DNA of 64,000 bases from Roseateles_B sp041912595 (lineage in GTDB: Bacteria > Pseudomonadota > Gammaproteobacteria > Burkholderiales > Burkholderiaceae_C): NCBI GenBank assembly GCA_041912595.1, contig JAYRMR010000011.1:40390-104389 (forward strand), in the 5' to 3' direction. The notes beneath the pieces are model-generated. The model saw only the letters and a program-made list of their open reading frames with translations, did not search any database and was not told the DNA's origin. Made by a program: the position numbers and the translations under genes. This document shows, piece by piece, positions 33,679-42,723 of the stretch; positions within the stretch are counted from its first letter, which is position 1; each line of letters opens with the position of its first letter.

Positions 33679-34827
33679 ATGCCTGCGCCGCTTCGTGATC
33701 CCGGGGAGCTCTCGGCCTGGCTGCGCCTCGTGGAAACGCCGGGGCTCGGCCGCTCCTCGCTGCGCCGCCTGCTGACTGCCTTTGGCGAGCCTCGGGCCAT
33801 CTTCGAGCGTGGCCCGGCCGACTGGTCCCGCATCATCGGCCCGCAGGGCGCCCAGGCGCTGGGCCGCCCTCCCGAGCAACTGGAGGCCCTGCTCGAGCAG
33901 ACGCGGCTGTGGCTCAAGGAAGACGGGCGTCGCAGCCTGCTGCTGCTGGGTGACCCGGACTACCCCCAAGCCCTGCTCGAGACCGCGGATCCGCCGCTGC
34001 TGATGTACCTCTGGGGCCAGCGGGACCTGCTGCGTCGCCCCATGCTGGCCATCGTCGGCAGCCGCAATGCCACGCCCCAGGGCTTGGACCATGCGCTCAC
34101 CTTTGCCCGCCATTTCAGCGAGGGCGGCCACTGTGTCGTGTCCGGCCTGGCCCTCGGCGTGGATGCGGCGGCGCACGAGGGCGCGCTGTCTGCGGCGGGA
34201 GGCACCGTCGCCGTGCTCGGCACCGGGCTGAACGAGATCTACCCCCGTCGCAACGCCGCGCTGGCCATGCGCATCGTCGAGCAAGGCCTGCTGATGAGCG
34301 AGTACGCGCTGGACACCCCCGCGCTGGCGCCTCATTTCCCGGTGCGCAACCGCATCATCGCAGGCCTGGCCGAAGGATGTCTCGTGGTCGAGGCGGCCCT
34401 GCAGAGCGGTTCCCTGATCACGGCACGCCTGGCCGGTGAAGCCGGGCGCGAGGTGTTCGCCATTCCCGGCTCGATCCACTCCCCGCTGAGCCGGGGCTGT
34501 CATGCCTTGATCCGGCAGGGGGCGAAGCTGGTGGAGTCGGCCACGGACGTCCTCGAGGAGCTGCCCCGCCACAGCGGGCTCCCCACCCCCGCTGCCGAAA
34601 CGTCCGCACCGGATGCCCCGCCGAGCGACCTCCTCAATCTGGCAGGCGCCAGCGAGCATCAGCGCCTGCTGGCCGCCCTGTCCCACGAGCCGGCCAGCCT
34701 CGACGCCCTGCAGGCCCGAGGCGGATGGCCGACCGAGCTGCTGCAGGCCCTGCTGCTGGACCTCGAGCTGGACGGCCTCGTGGTGCGCCTGCCGGGCGGA
34801 TTGCTGCAGCGGCGTCACAGCGCCTGA
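33679..34827 (+). CDS. dprA: DNA-processing protein DprA
   Basis: Loads RecA on incoming single-stranded DNA during natural transformation. The 382-residue protein has an N-terminal helical part (LRLVETPGLGRSSLRRLL), the extended Rossmann fold with LAIVGSRNATPQG and VSGLALGVDAAAHEGAL and the IPGSIHSPLSRGCH segment. A C-terminal winged-helix domain (about residues 325-375, LLAALSHEPASLDAL) is as in most proteobacterial members. Presence alone does not show competence. It lies between the LysM gene and smg. Confidence 0.95.
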   Translation: MPAPLRDPGELSAWLRLVETPGLGRSSLRRLLTAFGEPRAIFERGPADWSRIIGPQGAQALGRPPEQLEALLEQTRLWLKEDGRRSLLLLGDPDYPQALLETADPPLLMYLWGQRDLLRRPMLAIVGSRNATPQGLDHALTFARHFSEGGHCVVSGLALGVDAAAHEGALSAAGGTVAVLGTGLNEIYPRRNAALAMRIVEQGLLMSEYALDTPALAPHFPVRNRIIAGLAEGCLVVEAALQSGSLITARLAGEAGREVFAIPGSIHSPLSRGCHALIRQGAKLVESATDVLEELPRHSGLPTPAAETSAPDAPPSDLLNLAGASEHQRLLAALSHEPASLDALQARGGWPTELLQALLLDLELDGLVVRLPGGLLQRRHSA

Positions 34828-35002
34828 ACCGGGCAATGCCGCGCCGCGCGGGGGCTGCTGGCCCCTCGCCTGCCCCCTGCCAAGCGGCCTGACGCTCCCC
34901 TTCCGGATGGGGCTTTGGGGCTCGCCGGACTGCGTAAAAGCCCTGCCGCGCCCGCCTGTTTCGCGGCATCGGGGTCCGGAACGGCTGGGGTATAGTCCAG
35001 CC

Positions 35003-35455
35003 ATGTTTGACGTCCTCGTCTATCTCTATGAGACCTACTGGCGGCCGGATGCCTGTCCGGATCACGCCCAGCTGACTCGCAAATTGTCAGCCGTAGGCTT
35101 CGAGACCGACGAAATCCAGGAGGCGCTCTCCTGGCTGGACGGCCTGGCCGTGGCGGCGCAGTCCCATCACGGGGAGCAAGGCGCCCTGAGCCTGCGGATC
35201 TATTCCAAGGACGAGCTGGAGCACCTGGGCGAAGCCTCGGTCGGCTTCATCAGCTTCCTGGAGTCCGCTGGCGTGCTGCCGCCGCCCATGCGGGAAATGG
35301 TGGTGGACCGCGCCATGGCCATCCCCGGTGCCCCGCTGGACCTCGAAGACCTCAAGATCATCGTGCTGATGGTGTTCTGGAGTCTGGGCGAGGAGCCCGA
35401 CGCGCTCATCCTCGACGAACTCTTCGTCGCGCCCGAAGATCGCCTGATCCACTGA
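35003..35455 (+). CDS. smg: Smg protein (DUF494)
   Basis: A 150-residue acidic cytoplasmic protein of the Smg/DUF494 family, matching along its length (MFDVLVYLYETYW at the start, LDLEDLKIIVLMVFWSLGEEPDALILDELF near the end). The function is unresolved; it is commonly found after dprA, often with topA next, but topA is not here. No Shine-Dalgarno sequence is seen before the ATG at 35003, while a TATAGT hexamer lies at 34991-34996, so a leaderless mRNA is possible. A terminator follows at 35463-35486. Confidence 0.93.
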   Translation: MFDVLVYLYETYWRPDACPDHAQLTRKLSAVGFETDEIQEALSWLDGLAVAAQSHHGEQGALSLRIYSKDELEHLGEASVGFISFLESAGVLPPPMREMVVDRAMAIPGAPLDLEDLKIIVLMVFWSLGEEPDALILDELFVAPEDRLIH

Positions 35456-35462
35456 CCCACCG

Positions 35463-35486
35463 ACGCGCCGCTCCTGGCGCGTTTTT
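35463..35486 (+). terminator. Rho-independent terminator after smg
   Basis: ACGCGCC pairs with GGCGCGT around a 6-nt loop and is followed by TTTTT. It lies 8 bp past the smg stop, between smg and the convergent DUF1631 gene. Confidence 0.85.
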
Positions 35487-35588
35487 CATGGTGGCGCCAT
35501 CGCCGGCGTCGCCTTCCCGCGTCACTCCCGCTCATCGACCTCAAGGCAGGCCGCGCGTGCCGTTCAGGCGTCAGCCCGCCCGGCGACT

Positions 35589-38045
35589 TCAGCTCAGCAG
35601 GCGATCGGGATCGGCGTCGATCTTGGCCAGCGCATTGCGCGTGGCCTTGACGGTGAGGGCCTCGTCCTGCGCCGGCAGCAGCAGCCCGGCCTGCAGGAAG
35701 GCCGCAAGACGGCTTTGCTGGAACAGCACGCCGCGCCCCTTGGGCGAGACGAACAGGGTCAGCTGATGCCGCAGCCCACGCCAGGCCAGCTGCACCGGCT
35801 CGTTGCGACCGCGGTAGTCCAGCATGTACCAGGAGCCGACCTGCAGCTCCTGAGCCCAGGCGAGCATGGCCGCCGACGGCGGCGCGCCCCCTTCGGCCAC
35901 GACCTCCAGGTCTTCCGACTCGTGCGAGGACAGATCCCGCATGAGGGTCTCGTCCAGCTCGCCGTCCGCGGTGTCGGGCAGCATGGCCTCCAGCGTTTCC
36001 AGCTGGCTCATGAGCTCTTCCAGGCGTTCCGGCGGGATGCTCGCGGACTTGGCCGTGAAGGCCGCCGCGAGGGAGTTGTTGAGCGCCCGGATCTGCTCGT
36101 CCTGCTTCTGCGCGGAGAGGCCCGCATGGCCCATGCCCTCGCGCAGCACCTTCAGCAGGGGCGGCAGCCGGCGGATGACCTCGGCGCGCTCCTCGCGGGA
36201 CACCTTGGCCGTCGCGGACCAGATCAGGTCCGCCGCGGCCCGCTTCATCTGCTTGGTGATCTCGGCCTGGGCGCCGGCACGCACGGCGGTCACCGCCAGC
36301 ACGTCCGCCCAGGTCTGGAACAGGAAGTCGCGCACGCCATCCTGCACCGGCACCTCGTTGAGCATCTTGCGCAGCTCGATGGTGTACTGGATGGCCAGGG
36401 TCTCCCGCTGCTCAACCTGCTGGGCCAGGGACACGCCCTTGATGGAGGCGCTGTTCTCCTGCTCGAAATAGTGGGCGAGGAACTTCTCGAACTCCGTCAG
36501 CACCGTCTGGAACACGCGACGGCCGGTGTCCGGATAGGCTTCGACGACCTGCACGACACGCTTGATCTCGCGCTCCACCGCCTCGCTGACGTCGCCGCCG
36601 GAGGAGGTGTTGAAGCCCATCACGCAGGCCCCCATGCGGTCGATCAGGCGTCGCGCCGGGTGGTCCGTGGTGGCAAAGAAGTCGGGCTCGCCGATGGCCA
36701 CGCGCAGCACCGGCATCTGCAGCCGGGCGAACCACACGCGCACCGAGGCCGGGATGCGCTCTTCCGTGAGGATGGACTGGAACAGCAGGGCCACCACTTC
36801 GATCGTGGCGCGTTCGGCCGGCGTGTCGGCGGCCTGCTTGAGGACCTGCTTGACGGCCAGGTTGCGGGCCTTGAGCTCCTCGATCTGCTGGGGAACGGGG
36901 ATCTCGCGCACGGGGCTGCCCGTGCTGGCGGCGCCGCCGGCCATGCCGCCGGAGGTCGGCGTCCCCGGCGCGCTCGCCGCGGGCTGCGCACGATGACGCA
37001 GCATCTCCTGGGCATGGTTGATGGCGGCATGGAGCCGGCCGGTGAGCGTGGCCGGGCCCGCACGATCGCCGCGGGGATCGGCCGGCATTGGCTGCGTGGG
37101 CGCATTCATGGCCGGTGCCATGGCGGCGGACATCCCGGGCACCTGGCGGTTCAGCACCCGCTGCAACTGGGCCATCACCTGCTCGGCCGAGGTGCGCACG
37201 GCCGATTTGACGACGCCCTGCGCGGAGGCCGGCGCCCCGGGGGACTGCCCCTGGCCGGTCCTGGCAAAGCCCGCCGCCGGGCCATGGCCCGGCGAAGCGT
37301 CCGATCCGCCCATGCCCCGCGCATAGAGCGTCGTGGGCGCGAACGCGGGATCCTGGGAGGCGTCCGGCACGGCGGAGGCATGGCGGCTGTCGGCCGTGCG
37401 CCGGATATAGGGCCGCAGGTCGACCTCCGGCAGCACGCCCTGCTGCATCAGCCAGTGGTTGGTCTCGTGGTAGGCCTCGAGCAGCAGGTGCGACATCTCC
37501 TCGTTGAGCGTCAGCAGGAACAGCTGCCATTCCGTGGGCGTGAGACCACTGGCGTACCAGCAATCGAGGACAAGCCGCGCCAGGGCCTGTGCGCGCAGCA
37601 GATCGTTCGACCCCAGCTCCTCATGCCCCTCGAGCAGGAGCATGCGGGTGCGCAGATCGGTGAACTCCCACGTCGCCTTGTCCATCATGGCCAGCGCCAG
37701 GCGCGACGCCGTGATCTGGCGCTCGATGGTGTCGTCATCCACCAGGCTGAGGCTGGCGCTGCCGCTGACGGTGACGTGCTCGGGCACGCCCTGCGTGGCG
37801 GCCGTGCGCACGGCATCCCGGAGCATGCTCAGCCACACCACGCCTCGCCGCTGCCACAGGGCGACGCCGTCACGGCGCGCGACGCTGAGGGCGTACTCCG
37901 CGGGCTGCAGCAGCAGTTGCGCCGCGGCCTCATGGAGCGCGGCCCCGGTCGCGGCAATGCCGCGCACCAGGGCCTCCGTGAAGACGCGCCGGGCCTGGGC
38001 CGCCTGGGCCGCCTGGGCCTGCCGGCGCGGATCAGTGCCGCTCAT
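35589..38045 (-). CDS. DUF1631 family protein
   Basis: A large 818-residue cytoplasmic protein of the DUF1631 family, widespread in beta- and gammaproteobacteria and sometimes mislabelled thymidine phosphorylase. An alpha-helical N-terminal part contains DDTIERQITASRLALAMMDK, a low-complexity linker rich in A, P and G spans roughly residues 230-380, and the C-terminal half ends with a PilZ-like stretch (SWYMLDYRGRNEPVQLAWRG). PilZ-like context would suggest cyclic-di-GMP signalling, but that is inference. It is divergent from nothing and convergent with smg; secF ends 38 bp upstream. Confidence 0.85.
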   Translation of the reverse strand: MSGTDPRRQAQAAQAAQARRVFTEALVRGIAATGAALHEAAAQLLLQPAEYALSVARRDGVALWQRRGVVWLSMLRDAVRTAATQGVPEHVTVSGSASLSLVDDDTIERQITASRLALAMMDKATWEFTDLRTRMLLLEGHEELGSNDLLRAQALARLVLDCWYASGLTPTEWQLFLLTLNEEMSHLLLEAYHETNHWLMQQGVLPEVDLRPYIRRTADSRHASAVPDASQDPAFAPTTLYARGMGGSDASPGHGPAAGFARTGQGQSPGAPASAQGVVKSAVRTSAEQVMAQLQRVLNRQVPGMSAAMAPAMNAPTQPMPADPRGDRAGPATLTGRLHAAINHAQEMLRHRAQPAASAPGTPTSGGMAGGAASTGSPVREIPVPQQIEELKARNLAVKQVLKQAADTPAERATIEVVALLFQSILTEERIPASVRVWFARLQMPVLRVAIGEPDFFATTDHPARRLIDRMGACVMGFNTSSGGDVSEAVEREIKRVVQVVEAYPDTGRRVFQTVLTEFEKFLAHYFEQENSASIKGVSLAQQVEQRETLAIQYTIELRKMLNEVPVQDGVRDFLFQTWADVLAVTAVRAGAQAEITKQMKRAAADLIWSATAKVSREERAEVIRRLPPLLKVLREGMGHAGLSAQKQDEQIRALNNSLAAAFTAKSASIPPERLEELMSQLETLEAMLPDTADGELDETLMRDLSSHESEDLEVVAEGGAPPSAAMLAWAQELQVGSWYMLDYRGRNEPVQLAWRGLRHQLTLFVSPKGRGVLFQQSRLAAFLQAGLLLPAQDEALTVKATRNALAKIDADPDRLLS

Positions 38046-38083
38046 GGGCGAAGTGGGACGGGAAGTCGGCCATGCGGACGACT

Positions 38084-39121
38084 CTACACCACCGCTCCGG
38101 CGTTCGGATCGTCCGGATCTTCCTTGACCGAAGTGCTGGTCTTGACAAGATCCTCACGCTTCACGCCCAGCCACATGGCGATGGCGGCTGCCACGAACAC
38201 GGAGGAATAGATGCCGAAGCAGATGCCGATGGTCAGCGCCACCGCGAAGTACTTCAGCGTCGGGCCGCCGAACAGCAGCATCGACAGCACCATCAGCTGC
38301 GTGCAGCCGTGGGTGATGAAGGTGCGGCTCATCGTCGAGGTGATGGCGTGGTCGATGACCTCGTGCGTGGTGAGCTTGCGGTACTTGCGGAAGGCTTCGC
38401 GGACGCGGTCGAAGATCACCACCGACTCGTTCACGGAGTAGCCCAGCACGGCCAGCACGGCCGCCAGCACCGACAGCGAGAACTCCCACTCGAAGAAGGC
38501 GAAGAAGCCCAGGATGATGACCACGTCGTGGAGGTTGGCGATGATGCCGGCCACCGCGAACTTCCACTCGAAGCGGAAGGCCAGGTAGATCATGATGCCG
38601 ATGACCGTCATGGCCAGGGCCTTGGCCGCATCGGCCGCCAGCTCGGCACCCACCGAGGGGCCCACCACCTCGCTGCGCGAGAGCTTGACCGGCTCGGCAC
38701 CCTCGGCCGTCGTGCAGACGTCCTTCTCGATGCCCTCGCCCTTGTCGGACACCGTGTGACGCTTGGAGACCTGGCCCTTCTCCGCCGCGCAGAGCTCGGC
38801 GAAGACCTGCCCGACGACCTTGTCCTGCTTGATCGTCTTGTGGGGCGGCGTCTTGATCATCACGTCATGCGACGTGCCGAACTTCTGCACCGTGACCTCG
38901 CCGAAGCCCATGTGCTCGACCGTGGTCCGCGTCTTCTCGATGTCCGCGCTCTGGGCGTAGGCCACCTCGAGGACGGTGCCGCCGGTGAACTCGATCGAGT
39001 AGTGCAGACCGCGCGTGATCAGGAAGAAGACCGCGGCCGCGAAGGTGAGGAAGGAGATCGCGTTGAAGACCAACGCGTGCTTCATGAACGGGATGTCCCG
39101 CTTGATTCGGAAGAGTTCCAT
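38084..39121 (-). CDS. secF: Protein translocase subunit SecF
   Basis: Inner-membrane partner of SecD that uses the proton motive force to help protein export. The 345-residue protein has six transmembrane segments, the N-terminal HYSIEFTGGTVLEV motif, a periplasmic loop, the SEVVGPSVGAELAADAAKAL motif and YSVNESVVIFDRVRE in the membrane domain. Its start is 20 bp from the secD stop in the usual yajC-secD-secF order. Length is slightly above E. coli SecF owing to a longer periplasmic loop with two cysteines. Confidence 0.97.
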   Translation of the reverse strand: MELFRIKRDIPFMKHALVFNAISFLTFAAAVFFLITRGLHYSIEFTGGTVLEVAYAQSADIEKTRTTVEHMGFGEVTVQKFGTSHDVMIKTPPHKTIKQDKVVGQVFAELCAAEKGQVSKRHTVSDKGEGIEKDVCTTAEGAEPVKLSRSEVVGPSVGAELAADAAKALAMTVIGIMIYLAFRFEWKFAVAGIIANLHDVVIILGFFAFFEWEFSLSVLAAVLAVLGYSVNESVVIFDRVREAFRKYRKLTTHEVIDHAITSTMSRTFITHGCTQLMVLSMLLFGGPTLKYFAVALTIGICFGIYSSVFVAAAIAMWLGVKREDLVKTSTSVKEDPDDPNAGAVV

Positions 39122-39141
39122 GTCGGATTCCTGTCAGGGGG

Positions 39142-41046
39142 TCAGGCCTTGCCTTCGGCCGCTTCGGGGGTGTCGGTCGAGGCGCTGCCGGGTTCGGCGG
39201 CGGGCTTCCAGACCTGGCCCACGGAGAGGGACTTCAGCTTCTTCTGACGGCCGTACCAGAGGTTGACCAGGGCGCGCGAGAACATCACCGAGGAGAACAT
39301 GGAGGTCATGATGCCCAGGCAGTGCACCATGGCGAAGCCGCGCACCGCGCCCGAGCCGAAGGCCAGGAGCGCCAGGCCGGCGATCAGCGTGGTGACGTTG
39401 GAGTCGAGGATGGTCGCCCAGGCGCGTTCGTAGCCGGCAAAGATGGCCGCCTGCGGTGTCGCACCGCCGCGCAGTTCCTCGCGGACGCGTTCGTTGATCA
39501 GCACGTTGGAGTCGATGGCCATGCCTAGCACCAGGGCGATGGCGGCCATGCCCGGCAGCGAGAGGGTCGCCTGCAGCATCGACAGCACGGCCACGAGCAT
39601 CAGCAGGTTGAAGCCCAGCGCGAGCGTGGAGAACACGCCGAAGAGCATGTAGTAGACGCACATGAAGATCGCCACCGCGGCGAAGCCCCAGGCCACGCTG
39701 TGCATGCCCTTGGCGATGTTCTCGGCGCCGAGCGTCGGGCCGATGGTGCGTTCCTCGATGATCTCCATCGGCGCGGCCAGGCCGCCGGCGCGCAGCAGCA
39801 GGGCGAGGTCAGCGGCGTTTTCCGTCGTGCCCATGCCGGTGATCTGGAAGTCGCTGCCCAGCTCGCTGTTGATGCGGGCCACGGTCAGCACTTCGCCCTT
39901 GCCCTTCTCGAAGAGGATGGCGGCCATGTGCTGGCCCACGTTGACGCGGGAGACTTCCTTCATCAGGCGGCCGCCCTTGGCGTCCAGGCGCACGGAGACG
40001 GCCGGCTGGTGGTTCTCGTCCTGGCGGGGCTGGGCGTCCGTCAGCAGGTCGCCGGTGACGATGGCGTCCTTGTGGACGATCACGGGCGCGCCGCGGCCCA
40101 CGCCGAAGCGCTCGCGGCCGAAGGGCACCGGGCCGGTGCCGGCCAGCGCGGCCATGGCCTCGGAGGACATGTCGGCCAGACGGAACTCGAGGTTGGCGGT
40201 GCGGCCGATGATGTCCTTGGCCTTGGCCGTGTCCTGCACGCCCGGCAGCTGGATCACGACGCGATCCAGGCCCTGCTGCTGGATCACGGGCTCGGACACG
40301 CCCAGCTCGTTGACCCGGTTGTGCAGCGTGGTGATGTTCTGCTTCAGCGCGGCGTCCTGCACCGCGACCAGCGTCTGGGGCTTGAAGCTGCCGCGCAGGC
40401 GCAGCTCGGCGCCCTCGCCCTGGGCCAGCCATTGCATGTCGGGCAGCTTGTCCTGCAGCAGGCCCAGCGCGGCGGTGCGGGTCTCGAGGTCGCGGAAGGC
40501 GATGACCAGATCATTGCCCTCCTTGGTGATGCCGGCGTGACGCAGGTTCTTCTCGCGCAGCATGGAGCGGGTGTCGCCCACGAGGGACTCGACCTTCTTG
40601 GCGATCGCCGCCTTCATGTCCACCTGCATCAGGAAGTGCACGCCGCCGCGCAGGTCCAGGCCCAGGTACATCGGGAAGGCGCGCACGCTCTTGAGCCAGT
40701 CCGGCGAGCGCGACACGAGGTTCAGCGCCACGATGTAGGACGGCTCGCTCAGGTCGGTGTTGATCGCCTTGTTGATGGCGTCCTTGGCCTTGAGCTGGGT
40801 GTCAGTGTCATTGAAGCGGGCACGCACGGAGTTGCCCTCGAAGGCCACCGAGTCCGCCTTGACGCCGACGGCCTGCATGGCCGCCTCGACGCGCGCCACC
40901 ATGGCCGCGTCCAGCTTCACCGTGGCCTTGCCACTGGACACCTGCACCGCCGGCGCCTCGCCGAAGAAGTTGGGCAGGGTGTAGATCAGACCGATCAGCA
41001 GCGCGACGACGAGCAGCGCGTACTTCCACAAGGGATAACGGTTCAT
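39142..41046 (-). CDS. secD: Protein translocase subunit SecD
   Basis: RND-type accessory of the Sec translocon. The 634-residue protein has an N-terminal transmembrane helix, the large periplasmic head with LGLDLRGGVHFLMQVD, and five C-terminal helices with ERTIGPTLGAENIAKGMHS and LVLGMAIDSNVLINERVREEL. A short acidic C-terminal tail (ASTDTPEAAEGKA) extends beyond the core. It is followed closely by secF and preceded by yajC at 129 bp. Confidence 0.97.
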   Translation of the reverse strand: MNRYPLWKYALLVVALLIGLIYTLPNFFGEAPAVQVSSGKATVKLDAAMVARVEAAMQAVGVKADSVAFEGNSVRARFNDTDTQLKAKDAINKAINTDLSEPSYIVALNLVSRSPDWLKSVRAFPMYLGLDLRGGVHFLMQVDMKAAIAKKVESLVGDTRSMLREKNLRHAGITKEGNDLVIAFRDLETRTAALGLLQDKLPDMQWLAQGEGAELRLRGSFKPQTLVAVQDAALKQNITTLHNRVNELGVSEPVIQQQGLDRVVIQLPGVQDTAKAKDIIGRTANLEFRLADMSSEAMAALAGTGPVPFGRERFGVGRGAPVIVHKDAIVTGDLLTDAQPRQDENHQPAVSVRLDAKGGRLMKEVSRVNVGQHMAAILFEKGKGEVLTVARINSELGSDFQITGMGTTENAADLALLLRAGGLAAPMEIIEERTIGPTLGAENIAKGMHSVAWGFAAVAIFMCVYYMLFGVFSTLALGFNLLMLVAVLSMLQATLSLPGMAAIALVLGMAIDSNVLINERVREELRGGATPQAAIFAGYERAWATILDSNVTTLIAGLALLAFGSGAVRGFAMVHCLGIMTSMFSSVMFSRALVNLWYGRQKKLKSLSVGQVWKPAAEPGSASTDTPEAAEGKA

Positions 41047-41175
41047 GGAGGCATCCTCTGGAGGTCTGGACCAGACCTGGGCTCGCGCCCTGAAAACATG
41101 CCCGGCACCGCACTGGGGCGGCCCGGGCCGGATGAATGACAGGCGGCCCGCAACCGGGCGCGCCGCCGGGGTGTC

Positions 41176-41502
41176 TTACTTGACCGAGCCCTTGGGCAGG
41201 ACCTGGACCACCGCCGAGCGCTGGACCTTCACTTCCACGCCGGTGGCGACTTCCACGCTCAGGAAGTTGTCGTCCATCTTGGCCACCTTGCCCAGCAGGC
41301 CGCCGCTGGTCACGATCTCGTCGCCCTTGGCCAGGGCGTCGATCATGGCCTTGTGCTCCTTCTGACGCTTCATCTGCGGACGAATCATCACGAAATAGAG
41401 CACGACGAACATCAGCACCAGGGGCAGCATGCCCATGAGGCTGGATTCGGTACTCTGGGCCGCCGGAGCAGCGGTCTGGGCGAAAGCAGTAGAAATGAAC
41501 AC
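41176..41502 (-). CDS. yajC: Preprotein translocase subunit YajC
   Basis: Small single-span inner-membrane protein of the SecDF-YajC complex. The 108-residue product has a hydrophobic segment (MLPLVLMFVVLYFVMIRP) followed by the conserved QMKRQKEHKAMIDALAKGDE and VTSGGLLGKV. It is the first gene of the yajC-secD-secF operon. Upstream at 41556-41566 a minus-strand TACAATCCGCG may be a -10 region, sharing ACAATCCGCG with the element before tdk. Confidence 0.95.
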   Translation of the reverse strand: MFISTAFAQTAAPAAQSTESSLMGMLPLVLMFVVLYFVMIRPQMKRQKEHKAMIDALAKGDEIVTSGGLLGKVAKMDDNFLSVEVATGVEVKVQRSAVVQVLPKGSVK

Positions 41503-41664
41503 GGTCTGAACCCTCTTGGAATGGCCCGCGCACGGCAGTGCCAGCGCGGACGGATCGCGGATTGTATGCGTCAGGCAGCCCCCCGGTGCCTGGGGCCTGC
41601 CCCCGCTCGGGACGCCGGCCCGGGCGTCGGTCGCCCAGCGGACGCCGGTGCCAGAGATCTGGGG

Positions 41665-41693
41665 TTGACAGCCCCTATTTCAACGAATATTCT
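41665..41693 (+). promoter_or_regulatory. Sigma-70-type promoter of the hydroxyproline operon
   Basis: A perfect TTGACA (41665-41670) is separated by 17 bp from TATTCT (41688-41693). The predicted start of transcription is near 41700, 20 bp before the deaminase ATG, which has an AGGAG site at 41710-41714. The -10 box is inside an AT-rich inverted repeat. Confidence 0.7.
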
Positions 41694-41708
41694 GCAAATA
41701 TATTGAAA
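41678..41708. promoter_or_regulatory. Nested dyad overlapping the promoter -10, candidate GntR operator
   Basis: An outer repeat pairs TTTCAA with TTGAAA and an inner repeat pairs ATATT with AATAT around a 5-bp centre. The element covers the -10 box and start site, a position fitting repression. The operon encodes one regulator, a GntR/FCD protein, which is the natural candidate to bind it and be released by a hydroxyproline-pathway ligand (inference). Confidence 0.55.
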
Positions 41709-41720
41709 CAGGAGATCCTG

Positions 41721-42641
41721 ATGAGTTCCCGCCCCCTGCCGCAATGGCGCGGCATCTACCCCGCCGTGACCACCAAGTTCGATGCCGCCGAGAACCTCGA
41801 CGTCCCGGCCATGGAGCGCCACTTCGAGTTCCTCATCGCCAACGGCGTCGACGGCCTGGTGACGGGCGGCTCGCTGGGCGAGGCCAGCACGCTGACCCTG
41901 GAGGAGAAGCTGCAGGTGGCCGAGGTCGCCGTGAAGGTGTCGGCCGGCCGCGTGCCGGTGCTGGCCAACGTCTCCGAGACCAGCACCCGCGAGGCGCTGC
42001 GTTACGTCGATGGCGCCAACAAGATCGGCGTGCAGGGCCTGATGCTCATGCCCTCGGTGATCTACGTCGCCGACGCCCGCGAGGCCATGGCCAATGTGCG
42101 CACCATCGCCAATGCCGCCCAGCTGCCCACCATGGTCTACAACAACCCGGTGGCCTACCGTGTGGACCTGACGCCCGAGAACTTCGTCGAGCTGGCCGAC
42201 TGCGAATGGCTCGTCGCCATCAAGGAGTCGACGGACAACATCCGCCGCCTGACCGACCTGCGCAATGCCCTGGGCACCCGCTACCAGCTCTTCATCGGCG
42301 TGGACGACCTCAGCTTCGAGGGCCTGGCCCTGGGCTGCGACGGCCTGCTGGCCGGCCTGTGCACGGCCTTCCCGGCCGAGACCGTGGCGCTGTACCGCCT
42401 GATGCAGGCCAAGCGCTACGACGAGGCGCTGAAGCTCTACCAGTGGTTCACGCCGCTGCTGCACCTCGACGTCTCCACCAAGCTGGTGCAGAACATCAAG
42501 CTGACCGAGGCCATGGTGGGCGTGGGCACCGAGCACGTCCGCCGTCCGCGCATGCCGCTGGTGGGCGCGGAGCGCGAACGCGTGCAGGCCATCATCCAGA
42601 AGGGCCTGGACACGCGCCCGGACCTGCGCCAGTTCTTCTGA
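41721..42641 (+). CDS. lhpC: Delta1-pyrroline-4-hydroxy-2-carboxylate deaminase (DapA family)
   Basis: Predicted to deaminate and dehydrate the cyclic imine formed from D-hydroxyproline to alpha-ketoglutarate semialdehyde. The 306-residue DHDPS/NAL-family TIM barrel has TGGSLGEAS near residue 50, the catalytic tyrosine Y140 (MVYNNP) and the Schiff-base lysine K168 (VAIKES). DapA-family sequence alone cannot define the reaction; the adjacent epimerase and three dehydrogenase subunits support it. It is the first gene behind the promoter at 41665. Alternatives are other keto-acid lyases or dehydratases of the family. Confidence 0.83.
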   Translation: MSSRPLPQWRGIYPAVTTKFDAAENLDVPAMERHFEFLIANGVDGLVTGGSLGEASTLTLEEKLQVAEVAVKVSAGRVPVLANVSETSTREALRYVDGANKIGVQGLMLMPSVIYVADAREAMANVRTIANAAQLPTMVYNNPVAYRVDLTPENFVELADCEWLVAIKESTDNIRRLTDLRNALGTRYQLFIGVDDLSFEGLALGCDGLLAGLCTAFPAETVALYRLMQAKRYDEALKLYQWFTPLLHLDVSTKLVQNIKLTEAMVGVGTEHVRRPRMPLVGAERERVQAIIQKGLDTRPDLRQFF

Positions 42642-42723
42642 CGCCCCGTGCCGGCCCCGGTGACTGTCGCCATTTCGCGTAATCCGGCATAGGCAGGCGC
42701 GCTTCTGCTGCGAAGATGCGGGC

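Noticed and set aside
35589..38045. Thymidine phosphorylase
   Set aside because: This name appears on some DUF1631 entries but no phosphorylase motif is visible.
41556..41570. Full sigma-70 promoter for yajC
   Set aside because: TACAAT is a fair -10 but no acceptable -35 hexamer is found 16-18 bp upstream, so only the similarity to the tdk/proQ element is reported.
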